NCBI RefSeq assembly: GCF_900142625.1
Contig: NZ_FRBN01000016.1
Coordinates: 1 to 64,000 of the forward strand
Source of the DNA: Roseovarius marisflavi
GTDB taxonomy: Bacteria > Pseudomonadota > Alphaproteobacteria > Rhodobacterales > Rhodobacteraceae
DNA: 64,000 bases
Direction of reading: 5' to 3'
Positions 25,121-32,809 of this stretch are shown in pieces. The translations under genes were made by a program, and so were the position numbers. Below the pieces are notes generated by a model that was given only the letters and a program-made list of their open reading frames with translations, was not told where the DNA came from and did not search any database. Each line of letters starts with the position of its first letter. The stretch's first letter is position 1.

Positions 25121-25807
25121 TCACCACGCATGCGCTGACCAGACAATCTCGCCGAGGATGCGCAGGCGGTTCATGTCGTCGCCACGGCGGGTCTCGGCGG
25201 GGTGGGTCGGGTTGTCCGAGGTCAGAACGATCAGCTCGTTCTCGACGAGATCGAGGCGTTTGACGCGGGCGCTTCCGTCGATATCGACCAGGGCATAGAC
25301 ATGACGGTTGCGGATGGCGGTGCGGCGCTCGTCGATCATGACGAGATCACCGTCGTGCAAGGTGGGCGCCATGCTGTCGCCGGTGACGGTGAGAAGGCAG
25401 ACGCTGGCGGGTGAGATGTCACGCTCGCGCAGCCAGTCGCGGCGGAAGGCGAGCGCGCCTTGCAGGCTGACATCGCCATTCTCGGCCCCCGCTCCGGCGG
25501 CAAGGCGGGCGTCAACCCAGGGGATCGGGGCATAATCGGCCCCGTCGAGAGACACAATATATATAGGGCCGGTTTCGCGCGGCGGACCGATGTAGAATTC
25601 GAGGCCGAGGGCGCGGGCAAGATCCTTTAAACTGGAGTACGGCGTATCGCGACCTGATTGAATACTCCTTAGAACTCCAACAGAAACGCCCAAATCGCGG
25701 GCATAAGGCCTGAGCCCTTTCTCTTTGATGCCCTCCTTAATCATCGCAAAAAGAGGCTCTTCGTCAATGTGTGCTGCGAATCGTGTCATGATGAGCACGT
25801 CCGGCAT
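25121..25807 (-). CDS. Prophage repressor, HTH plus S24 (LexA/CI-type) peptidase
   Basis: A repressor of about 228 residues. The N-terminal part is a helix-turn-helix (ARDLGVSVGVLRSIQSGRDT). The C-terminal part is an S24 autoprotease: the nucleophile serine is in LTVTGDSMAPTLHDGDLVMI and the general-base lysine in GSARVKRLDLV, so RecA-stimulated self-cleavage is expected. Start ATG 25807 has TTAGGG at a suitable distance; ATG 25789 is an alternative that begins at MTRFAAHIDEEPLF. It is divergent from a small early gene at 25827, like a CI/Cro pair. Confidence 0.88.
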   Translation of the reverse strand: MPDVLIMTRFAAHIDEEPLFAMIKEGIKEKGLRPYARDLGVSVGVLRSIQSGRDTPYSSLKDLARALGLEFYIGPPRETGPIYIVSLDGADYAPIPWVDARLAAGAGAENGDVSLQGALAFRRDWLRERDISPASVCLLTVTGDSMAPTLHDGDLVMIDERRTAIRNRHVYALVDIDGSARVKRLDLVENELIVLTSDNPTHPAETRRGDDMNRLRILGEIVWSAHAW

Positions 25808-25815
25808 AATTTGCA
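25804..25815. promoter_or_regulatory. Possible repressor operator between divergent phage genes
   Basis: GCATAATTTGCA is an imperfect palindrome with GCA/TGC ends and an AT core, placed between the repressor start and the early operon. Its position fits autoregulation by the S24 repressor. If the repressor begins at 25807 the site overlaps its first codon, which would favour the 25789 start. Confidence 0.35.
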
Positions 25816-25826
25816 CCCTAACAGAG

Positions 25827-26057
25827 GTGCTGGCGGCTCACACAAGTCGAGCGATCTCGACTGTGTCGCGCCTGAGCACCGGAAGTGGAGACACTTACCG
25901 GAGACTTAAATTGCGCGGACCAAACGGATCGCGCCGCCACAGGATATCAACTGAGAGGGTCGAGGCGTCGCTCGCATGGTTCGATGCGAACTGGCCCGAG
26001 GACCTTGCCTGGCCGACCGATATCCCCCGTCCCTCCAATAAGGAGGACGCGGCGTGA
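25827..26057 (+). CDS. Small Cro-position HTH-like protein, phage early gene
   Basis: A frame of 76 codons from a GTG at 25827; starts at 25788 or 25791 are possible but would overlap the repressor. The product VLAAHTSRAISTVSRLSTGS looks like a helix-turn-helix and is followed by VEASLAWFDANWPEDLAWPT and an end PRPSNKEDAA. The last segment recurs in the next gene. It lies where cro lies in lambda-like phages and overlaps the next gene by 4 bp (GTGA). Confidence 0.6.
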   Translation: MLAAHTSRAISTVSRLSTGSGDTYRRLKLRGPNGSRRHRISTERVEASLAWFDANWPEDLAWPTDIPRPSNKEDAA

Positions 26058-26488
26058 TCCGGCCCCATGTGCGGGCGGAAATCGACGCGACGCGCGCCGC
26101 CCTGGCGCGGTTGCGGCTGGTGGCGCAGCGGGTGTGCCTGCCGCCCAGAAAGCCCGCAGCGAGTGCGAAGCAAGCGACGACGGGCGCAGCGATGATCGCG
26201 CTTGATGACGCCTATACGGCGGCGACGGGCACTGTCCTCACCCTGAATAACGCGCCGATGAGGCAGCTGCTTTGGTTCGGAAACTATCGAGCGGTTCACA
26301 AGACAGGCCCCGGAGTGAGGTGGACCGTCATCATGGCGCTTTACCGGCTCCGCTACGGTCAAAACGGATGCCGTCCGAACACGCTGGAAGCCGCAATCGT
26401 CTATTTCAGCGCGATTTGGCCGGAGGGGGCGATCTGGTCGGCCTCGGTCGCGCGTCCCACCTCAGTGAGAAGGAGTGTTTCGGCATGA
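26054..26488 (+). CDS. Phage early protein sharing a WPE motif with its neighbour
   Basis: A 144-residue protein starting with GTG at 26054 behind a perfect AGGAGG (26041-26046), with its start overlapping the previous stop. The C-terminal region LEAAIVYFSAIWPEGAIWSA plus SVARP matches the end of the upstream gene (VEASLAWFDANWPEDLAWPT plus DIPRP), so the two share a domain, perhaps by duplication. The N-terminal 60 residues are Ala/Arg-rich and without a known domain. Its own stop overlaps the next start (ATGA). Confidence 0.6.
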   Translation: MIRPHVRAEIDATRAALARLRLVAQRVCLPPRKPAASAKQATTGAAMIALDDAYTAATGTVLTLNNAPMRQLLWFGNYRAVHKTGPGVRWTVIMALYRLRYGQNGCRPNTLEAAIVYFSAIWPEGAIWSASVARPTSVRRSVSA

Positions 26489-26935
26489 GCGGTATCAATC
26501 ACGAAAGCGACCAGCCCAGTCGTGAAGATCTTGGTTGGGAGGCCGTCGGGTTTGTCGATCCTGAGGCTGCGCGAGAGATTGCGCGCGAGTGGAAGGCGTC
26601 ACGAAACCGGAAGCGCAAGGCGCGCACACCGCTGCGCCAACTGCCGCGCGTCATGATACCTTTCGAGGGGGTCAGGCGTTGTATTGATGCAGTGCGATTT
26701 CCCACGCTGATAGTGGGGCCGGAGCTGGAGAAATTGCTGTCGCGACATGTCGAGCGGCTTGACGGTATCGCTTGCCCCTCACGTCTGCAACGATGGCTGC
26801 TTGGCCGCCTTCATGGAGGCCCTCGATGCCGAGGGCGAAATCACCTTTTCCGAAGGCGAGGCCGAAGGCCGCACGCTGAGCTTCGCCGAGGAGGCGCGGG
26901 AAATCGAGCAATCAATGGAGATCGACAATGGCTAA
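26485..26935 (+). pseudogene. Broken phage gene(s): early ORF running into a shifted downstream frame
   Basis: ATG 26485 behind AGAAGGAG opens a good frame (MSGINHESDQPSREDLGWEA, then AREIAREWKASRNRKRKART) that loses sense after about residue 90 and becomes Arg-rich. From about 26765 a different plus-strand frame becomes sensible: LAPHVCNDGCLAAFMEALDA, EGEITFSEGEAEGRTLSFAE, EEAREIEQSMEIDNG, ending with TAA at 26933-26935 that overlaps the next ATG. Either one gene has a frameshift or two genes were joined by a deletion; the upstream part has an early-gene look and the downstream part sits before a capsid gene, which favours deletion. Confidence 0.5.
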
Positions 26936-27287
26936 CCCCGGAATGTTCATCAAATCCTACACCGCAGAAGTCGCCATCCCCGGACGCACTATCGTCAAGT
27001 TCGGCGCATCGGGCGGCGTGGTGCCTGCAACAGTCGCCACCGACGCCGCCATCGGCATCACCGATCAGCTCGACGGGGCTGTGGTGACGTACGGTGCGTT
27101 CCTCGATTTGCAACAGTCCGTCTCGGGCCGTGAGGGCAGCAGCTACACTGCGGTCGTATCCACAAAGAAGAACCTGGCCTGCCGGATCAAGGGCCTGCCC
27201 GTCGAGATCAAATCCGTCTACGGGCTTGGATATAGGCTCCGAAAGTTGGAGCCGGAATGGGATTGGCGGCAGGAGGATTACAAGTGA
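26928..27287 (+). CDS. DUF2190 capsid-cement protein fused to the end of a winged-helix protein
   Basis: A 119-residue ORF. Residues 1-80 match DUF2190/capsid cement proteins of tailed phages: NPGMFIKSYTAEVAIPGRTI, VKFGASGGVVPATVATDAAI and GITDQLDGAVVTYGAFLDLQ. From about residue 85 the sequence switches to KGLPVEIKSVYGLGYRLRKL, the wing of an OmpR-type winged helix. Such a combination is not a natural domain order and looks like a deletion that joined two genes in frame. The start overlaps the upstream frame by 8 bp. It is probably not functional as a cement protein because the C-terminal third is missing. Confidence 0.6.
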   Translation: MANPGMFIKSYTAEVAIPGRTIVKFGASGGVVPATVATDAAIGITDQLDGAVVTYGAFLDLQQSVSGREGSSYTAVVSTKKNLACRIKGLPVEIKSVYGLGYRLRKLEPEWDWRQEDYK

Positions 27288-27513
27288 TGGGATCATGGCA
27301 TTCAGTTGCCCCTTAAATGCACTTTGAACGCCTGCCTCAAAAAATCGGTTGCTGCAATCTTCGCTGTAATTCACTGCAAAATAGATTGTCACGCTACATT
27401 GCGCGCCTGCGACACCCTGAAGGCCGCTTTCCACACGGCAGGACTCGAAAAAGAACAAAACGTGAATATAATGCAGATCAGCCCACTGATCCCTGAAAGA
27501 TTCGCGCGATCCC
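27288..27513. other. Intergenic region between the island and dnaE2
   Basis: No gene is visible. It is richer in A+T than the flanks, contains the SOS-box-like sequence at 27453-27467, and has no clear ribosome site before the dnaE2 ATG at 27514. It may be the old promoter region of an imuA-imuB-dnaE2 operon from which the first two genes were lost. Confidence 0.5.
27453..27467 (+). promoter_or_regulatory. SOS (LexA) box-like sequence upstream of dnaE2
   Basis: GAAC-AAAACGT-GAAT matches the alphaproteobacterial LexA box (direct repeat GAAC-N7-GAAC) at 7 of 8 fixed bases. It lies 47 bp before the dnaE2 start, and dnaE2 genes are normally SOS-induced, which supports the call. The last base differs from consensus. 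Confidence 0.6.
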
Positions 27514-30411
27514 ATGTCCTTTGCCGAACTCTCTGCCATTTCCAACTTTACCTTTCTCAACGGGGCCGCACACCCCGAGGAGTACATGCATCGCGCGGCG
27601 GCGCTTGGCCTCACGGCGCTTGCCATTGCCGACGAAAATTCGGTGGCCGGGATCGTGCGGGCCCATAGCGCGGCGCGCGAAATTGCACGGCAGGTCGGCG
27701 AGCGCCACAAGATCGAGACCCGCGATGGTCCGATCGGCCCGGCCCCGCCCGTGGCCCCCGCCGCGCCTCCGGCATGGGCCACCACCCCGCGCCTTGTGCC
27801 CGCCGCGCGGCTGGTGCTCGTCGAGGGGCTTGTGCTGACTGCCCTGCCCTATGATCGTGCGGGCTGGGCCAATCTCTGCCGCCTGCTCAGCCTCGGGCGG
27901 TTGCGCTGCAAAAAGGGCCGGTGCGAGTTGCGCCTTGATGACCTGCTGGCGGGGGCCTCGGGGCTTCACCTTTTGCTACATGCGCCACAAACGCAGCAGA
28001 TGCCGCGCGGCGCGGATGACTGGCAGCAACAGGCGAAACGGCTGACGCGCCGCCTTGGCGGGGATATGCACCTTGTCCTCGCCCCGCTTTATGACGGGCA
28101 GGATTGCGCCCGCTTTGACCGGCTCGCAAGGCTGGCGCAGCGGTTGAACCTGCCCACGCTCGCCTCTGGGGTGCCGCTCATGCATCGCGGGCAGCGGCGC
28201 AGGCTTGCGGATGTGCTGAGCGCAATCCGGCTCGGCACACGGGTGGATGATCTTGGCCACGACGCCCTGAGCAATGCCGAGCGGCGCTTGCGCTCGGGCG
28301 CTGAAATGCGCCGTCTTTTCAAGGGGCACACCGAGGCCGTCGCGCGTGCAGGCGCGCTTGCCGCGCGGCTGACCTTTTCGCTGGATGAGCTGCGCCATGA
28401 GTATCCCAGCGAGGTCGCAGAGGGCGAAACACCAACAGGCCGCCTGCGCCGTCTGGCGCTTGAGGGATTGGACTGGCGCTATCCTTGCGGCGCGCCAGAG
28501 CGCGTGCGCGCCTTGCTCGAGCACGAATTGCGCCTGATCGGCAAGCTGCGGTACGAGCCCTATTTCCTGACCGTGAATGACGTCGTCGCCTTTGCCCGCT
28601 CGCGCGGCATCCTGTGTCAGGGACGTGGTTCGGCGGCGAATTCGGTGGTGTGCTATTGCCTTGGCGTGACCTCGGTCAGCCCCGAAATCGGCACCATGGT
28701 GTTCGAGCGTTTCGTCTCCGAGGCGCGCGACGAGCCGCCCGATATCGACGTCGATTTTGAACATGAGCGCCGCGAAGAGGTGATCCAGTGGATTTATCAG
28801 CGTTACGGTCGCCACCGCGCCGGGCTGTGCGCCACCGTGATCCATTACCGCGGCAAACGTGCGATCCGCGAGGTCGGGCGCGCGATGGGCCTGTCGGGCG
28901 ATCTGATTGCCGCGCTCTCCTCGCAAGTCTGGGGTTTTGGCAGCGATGGCGCGCTGACGCCGGACCGGCTGCGCGAGATCGGCCTTGACCCCGAGGACCG
29001 CCGCCTCGCGCTCACCCTGACCCTGGTGCAGGAGATCATCGGCTTTCCCCGCCACCTGAGCCAGCATGTCGGCGGTTTTGTCATCACCCAGGGGCGGCTG
29101 GATGAGCTGGTGCCGATTGAAAACGCCAGCATGGAGGACCGCACCGTCATTTGCTGGGACAAGGATGATATCGACGCGCTTGGCATTCTCAAGGTCGATG
29201 TGCTGGCGCTTGGCATGCTGACCTGTATCCGTAAGGCGTTTGATCTTTTGGCCGAACATCACGGCGCGCGCTATACGCTGGCCAGCCTGCCGCAAGAGGA
29301 CAGGCCGGTCTATAACATGCTGTGCCGCGCCGACAGTCTTGGGGTGTTTCAGGTGGAAAGCCGCGCGCAGATGAATTTCCTGCCGCGCATGCGCCCGCGC
29401 TGTTTTTACGATCTGGTGATCCAGGTGGCGATCATCCGTCCGGGCCCGATCCAGGGCGATATGGTGCATCCCTTCATCCGGCGGCGCAATGGCGAAGAGG
29501 CGACCAGCTTTCCCTCGGATGCGCTTGGCAAAGTTCTGGGCAAGACACTTGGGGTGCCGCTGTTTCAGGAACAGGCGATGCAGATCGCCATCATCGGCGC
29601 GGGCTTTACCCCCGAAGAGGCCGACCGCCTGCGCCGCTCGCTCGCCACCTTCAAGCGCCACGGCAATGTGTCCGAGTTTCGCACGCGGTTTTTGCGCGGG
29701 ATGCTGGCCAATGGCCATGACATGGATTTCGCCGAGCGCTGTTTTTCGCAAATCGAGGGCTTTGGCAGCTATGGTTTCCCCGAAAGCCATGCCGCCAGTT
29801 TCGCGCTTCTGGTCTATGCCAGTGCCTGGTTGAAATGCCACCATCCGGGGCTGTTTGCCTGCGCCTTGCTGAATTCTCAGCCGATGGGGTTTTATGCCCC
29901 GGCCCAGATCGTGCGGGATGCGCGCGAACACGGGGTGAGCGTGCGCCCGGTCTGTGTGCAGGCGAGTTACTGGGACAATGTGATGGAACCCGACGGGCGC
30001 GGCGGGCTGGCGCTTCGGCTTGGGTTTCGCCAGATCCGGCGGCTGGCGCAGGACGATGCCAGTTGGCTTATCGCGGCGCGCGGCAATGGCTATATCACGG
30101 TCGAGGACGTCTGGCGGCGCGCCGGGCTGGCGCCGAGTGCGCTGGCGCGGCTGGCCGAGGCCGATGCCTTTGCCGCCCTCGGGTTGAGCCGCCGCGAGGC
30201 GCTCTGGCAGGCCAAGGCGCTGCAGGGGGATGCGCCGTTGCCGCTCTTTGCCCGCGACATCGACGGCGAGGCAATTGACGAGCCGCTGGCGCATCTGCCC
30301 CGGATGTCGGAGGGCGAAGAGGTGATCGAGGATTACGTCGCCCTGCGCCTGACGCTTCGGGCGCATCCGGTGGCCCTGTTGCGTGACATCCTGACCCCGC
30401 CGGGCGGGTGA
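27514..30411 (+). CDS. dnaE2: Error-prone DNA polymerase DnaE2 (ImuC), C-terminally truncated
   Basis: A 965-residue C-family polymerase of the DnaE2 branch. The N-terminal PHP domain (FAELSAISNFTFLNGAAHPE) is present, followed by the polymerase core with SRGILCQGRGSAANSVVCYC, then DIDVDFEHERREEV with the catalytic aspartates, and ERCFSQIEGFGSYGFPESHA. The protein ends at LRLTLRAHPVALLRDILTPP GG; homologues continue for about 100 residues with an OB-fold, so the C-terminus is missing. It would carry out translesion synthesis with ImuA/ImuB, neither of which is in the window. No Shine-Dalgarno sequence precedes the ATG. Confidence 0.88.
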   Translation: MSFAELSAISNFTFLNGAAHPEEYMHRAAALGLTALAIADENSVAGIVRAHSAAREIARQVGERHKIETRDGPIGPAPPVAPAAPPAWATTPRLVPAARLVLVEGLVLTALPYDRAGWANLCRLLSLGRLRCKKGRCELRLDDLLAGASGLHLLLHAPQTQQMPRGADDWQQQAKRLTRRLGGDMHLVLAPLYDGQDCARFDRLARLAQRLNLPTLASGVPLMHRGQRRRLADVLSAIRLGTRVDDLGHDALSNAERRLRSGAEMRRLFKGHTEAVARAGALAARLTFSLDELRHEYPSEVAEGETPTGRLRRLALEGLDWRYPCGAPERVRALLEHELRLIGKLRYEPYFLTVNDVVAFARSRGILCQGRGSAANSVVCYCLGVTSVSPEIGTMVFERFVSEARDEPPDIDVDFEHERREEVIQWIYQRYGRHRAGLCATVIHYRGKRAIREVGRAMGLSGDLIAALSSQVWGFGSDGALTPDRLREIGLDPEDRRLALTLTLVQEIIGFPRHLSQHVGGFVITQGRLDELVPIENASMEDRTVICWDKDDIDALGILKVDVLALGMLTCIRKAFDLLAEHHGARYTLASLPQEDRPVYNMLCRADSLGVFQVESRAQMNFLPRMRPRCFYDLVIQVAIIRPGPIQGDMVHPFIRRRNGEEATSFPSDALGKVLGKTLGVPLFQEQAMQIAIIGAGFTPEEADRLRRSLATFKRHGNVSEFRTRFLRGMLANGHDMDFAERCFSQIEGFGSYGFPESHAASFALLVYASAWLKCHHPGLFACALLNSQPMGFYAPAQIVRDAREHGVSVRPVCVQASYWDNVMEPDGRGGLALRLGFRQIRRLAQDDASWLIAARGNGYITVEDVWRRAGLAPSALARLAEADAFAALGLSRREALWQAKALQGDAPLPLFARDIDGEAIDEPLAHLPRMSEGEEVIEDYVALRLTLRAHPVALLRDILTPPGG

Positions 30412-30421
30412 AGGCAAAAGC

Positions 30422-30495
30422 GGGGCACTGCCCCCATCCAGGAAAATTCGGCGAATTTTCCTGGACTCCCCCGGAGTATTTTTTCCAAGAAGAAG
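30422..30495. repeat. Compound intergenic repeat after dnaE2 (copy 1)
   Basis: Three parts are seen. GGGGCA-C-TGCCCC (30422-30434) is a small hairpin. CCAGGAAAATTC and GAATTTTCCTGG (30438-30464) form a perfect 12-bp inverted repeat around GGC. CTCCCCCGGAGTATTTTTTC followed by CAAGAAGAAG (30466-30495) matches the dispersed element also found at 39485-39530 and 53293-53315. The hairpins may terminate dnaE2 transcription. Confidence 0.8.
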
Positions 30496-30583
30496 GCAGA
30501 CCCGCAAAAAGCCGCGTAATTCGCCCTCGCACCTTATGGCCAAGTCTCATATAACCCCTGCAAACATTCATAGGAGTCGCCCC

Positions 30584-31372
30584 ATGACCGGAGAATTGTC
30601 GCCCATCGACAAGGCAAAATTCGTCGCTGCCAAGCGGTCTGTCGATTATGTTGAAGACGGCATGCGGGTCGGTCTTGGGACCGGCTCGACGGCGGCCTGG
30701 ATGGTTCGATGCCTGGGTGAAATGGTGCGTAATGACGGGCTCCGCATCAAAGGTGTGCCGACCTCGACACGCACCGCCGAGCTGGCGCGCGATGTCGGCA
30801 TCGAGGTGATCAGCCTTGACGAGGCGAAATGGCTTGATGTGACGATTGACGGCGCGGATGAGTTTGACGGCAATCTCAACCTGATCAAGGGCGGCGGCGG
30901 CGCGCTTTTACAGGAAAAGATCGTGGCCACCGCCAGCGATCAGATGATCGTGATCGCGGATGTCGGCAAGGAGGTGGAAAGCCTTGGGTCTTTCCCGCTG
31001 CCGGTCGAGGTGATCCCGTTTGGCTGGCAAACCACCAAATCGCTGGTCGAAGAGCTGCTGATTTCGATGGATGTGCTGGGCCGCGATGCGACCCTCAGGA
31101 TGAACGGCGAGCGCCCGTTCATCACCGATGAGGGCAATTACATTATCGATCTGCATCTTGGGAGGATCGGCAATCCGCATCAATTGTCGATGGCGATGAA
31201 TCAAATGCCGGGGGTGGTTGAAAACGGGCTGTTTCTGGATATCTGCGATGTGGTGATCCTTGGGTTTGGCGATGGCCGGGTGGAAACGCGCGACATCAAC
31301 GAGGGCACCGTTGAAGAGGACCGGCTCGATTTCGTCGAAACCGACAACCTTTTCACCGATATGAACGACTAA
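30584..31372 (+). CDS. rpiA: Ribose-5-phosphate isomerase A
   Basis: A 262-residue enzyme that interconverts ribose 5-phosphate and ribulose 5-phosphate in the pentose phosphate pathway. Signature segments: VGLGTGSTAAWMVRCLGE, DVTIDGADEFDGNLNLIKGG with the catalytic Asp pair, and GGGGALLQEKIVATASDQMI with the catalytic Glu and Lys region. ATG 30584 follows TAGGAG at a good distance; an in-frame start at 30536 has none. The glutathione reductase gene follows after 14 bp. Confidence 0.96.
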   Translation: MTGELSPIDKAKFVAAKRSVDYVEDGMRVGLGTGSTAAWMVRCLGEMVRNDGLRIKGVPTSTRTAELARDVGIEVISLDEAKWLDVTIDGADEFDGNLNLIKGGGGALLQEKIVATASDQMIVIADVGKEVESLGSFPLPVEVIPFGWQTTKSLVEELLISMDVLGRDATLRMNGERPFITDEGNYIIDLHLGRIGNPHQLSMAMNQMPGVVENGLFLDICDVVILGFGDGRVETRDINEGTVEEDRLDFVETDNLFTDMND

Positions 31373-31386
31373 CATCCGGGGGCGGC

Positions 31387-32742
31387 ATGACATTCGACTA
31401 TGATCTTTTCGTGATCGGCGGCGGCTCGGGCGGGGTTCGCGCGGCGCGCGTGGCCGCACAGGGCGGCGCAAAAGTGGCCCTGGCCGAAGAAGACCGCTAT
31501 GGCGGCACCTGCGTGATCCGCGGTTGCGTGCCCAAAAAGCTGATGGTGTTTGCCTCGGAATATCCCGCAGCGATTGCCGATGCGCAGGCCTATGGCTGGA
31601 CCGTGCACGCCGGGGGCTTTGACTGGTCGGTGTTTCAAGGCAAGTTGCATGCCGAGTTGGACCGGCTTGAAAATGTCTATCACGGCATTCTCAAGACCAA
31701 CGGCGTCGAGAGTTTCGATGCGCGTGCGCGCCTCGTCGATCCGCATACGGTCGAACTCTCGGATGGCAGCCGCAAAAGCGCCAAGCACATCCTGATCGCC
31801 ACCGGCGGGCGCCCGGTAAAGCTCGACCTTCCGGGGGCAGAGCACGCCATCACAAGCAACGATATTTTCCATCTTGAGAGCCTGCCGAAATCCATTCTGA
31901 TCATCGGCGGCGGCTATATCGCCTGTGAATTCGCCTGTATTCTCAACGGATTGGGCGTAAAGGTGACGCAATTTTACCGCGGTGCACAAATCTTGCGGGG
32001 CTTTGATGAAGAGGCGCGCGGGCTTGTGTCCGAGGAGATGATCCAGTCGGGTGTGAACCTGCACCTCGGCACCAATATCGTCGATATGGTCGAGGAGGAG
32101 GGCGGCTATCGCGTGACCTCGACCAACGGGAGCGAAGAGGTGTTCGAGCAGGTCATGTTCGCCACAGGGCGCGCGCCAAACACCGAGGATCTCGGCCTTG
32201 AGGCGGCGGGCGTGAAAACCGGGCGCAAGGGCGAAATCCTGGTCGATGAGTATAGCCAGACCGGCGTGCCGTCGATCTATGCGATTGGCGATGTGACCGA
32301 CCGGGTCAACCTGACGCCGGTCGCGATCCGCGAGGGCATGGCCTTTGTCGAGACCGTGTTCAACGGCAATCCTACGCCGGTCGATCATGACCTGATCCCG
32401 ACCGCGATTTTCACCCAGCCCGAGATGGGCACCGTCGGCCTTTCCGAAGAGACCGCGCGCGAGCAGGAACCGATCGAGGTCTATGCGACCTCGTTCCGCC
32501 CGATGCAGACCGCCTTTGCCGAGCGCCCCGACCGGGTGTTGATGAAACTCATCGTCAGCCAGAAAACCCGCAAGGTTCTGGGCTGTCATATTGTCGCGCC
32601 GGGCGCAGGTGAAATGATCCAGCTGGCCGGCATCGCGGTCAAGATGGGTGCCACCAAAGAAGATTTCGATCGCACCGTTGCGGTGCATCCGACCATGTCG
32701 GAAGAGCTTGTCACAATGAAAACACCGGTCCGAACGGGTTGA
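31387..32742 (+). CDS. gor: Glutathione-disulfide reductase
   Basis: A 451-residue flavoprotein that reduces glutathione disulfide with NADPH. The FAD site is VIGGGSGGVRAARVAAQGG, the redox disulfide GGTCVIRGCVPKKLM (CxxxxC), the NADPH domain LIIGGGYIACEFACILNGLG, the second FAD site IYAIGDVTDRVNLTPVA, and the catalytic His-Glu pair VAVHPTMSEELV. All are intact. It is 14 bp behind rpiA, so the pair is probably one transcript supplying and using NADPH, which is inference. Confidence 0.95.
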   Translation: MTFDYDLFVIGGGSGGVRAARVAAQGGAKVALAEEDRYGGTCVIRGCVPKKLMVFASEYPAAIADAQAYGWTVHAGGFDWSVFQGKLHAELDRLENVYHGILKTNGVESFDARARLVDPHTVELSDGSRKSAKHILIATGGRPVKLDLPGAEHAITSNDIFHLESLPKSILIIGGGYIACEFACILNGLGVKVTQFYRGAQILRGFDEEARGLVSEEMIQSGVNLHLGTNIVDMVEEEGGYRVTSTNGSEEVFEQVMFATGRAPNTEDLGLEAAGVKTGRKGEILVDEYSQTGVPSIYAIGDVTDRVNLTPVAIREGMAFVETVFNGNPTPVDHDLIPTAIFTQPEMGTVGLSEETAREQEPIEVYATSFRPMQTAFAERPDRVLMKLIVSQKTRKVLGCHIVAPGAGEMIQLAGIAVKMGATKEDFDRTVAVHPTMSEELVTMKTPVRTG

Positions 32743-32809
32743 TTTTTCGCCTTTACTGCACAGGTAGATAACAACGTCGTCTAAGACGGAACAAAAAGGG
32801 AAGAGATGC

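Noticed and set aside
27976-30543. An 855-residue open frame antisense to dnaE2 on the minus strand
   Set aside because: In high-GC coding DNA the reverse strand often stays open by chance. The product is rich in Arg/His/Gln with no motif, and the plus strand has a clear polymerase.
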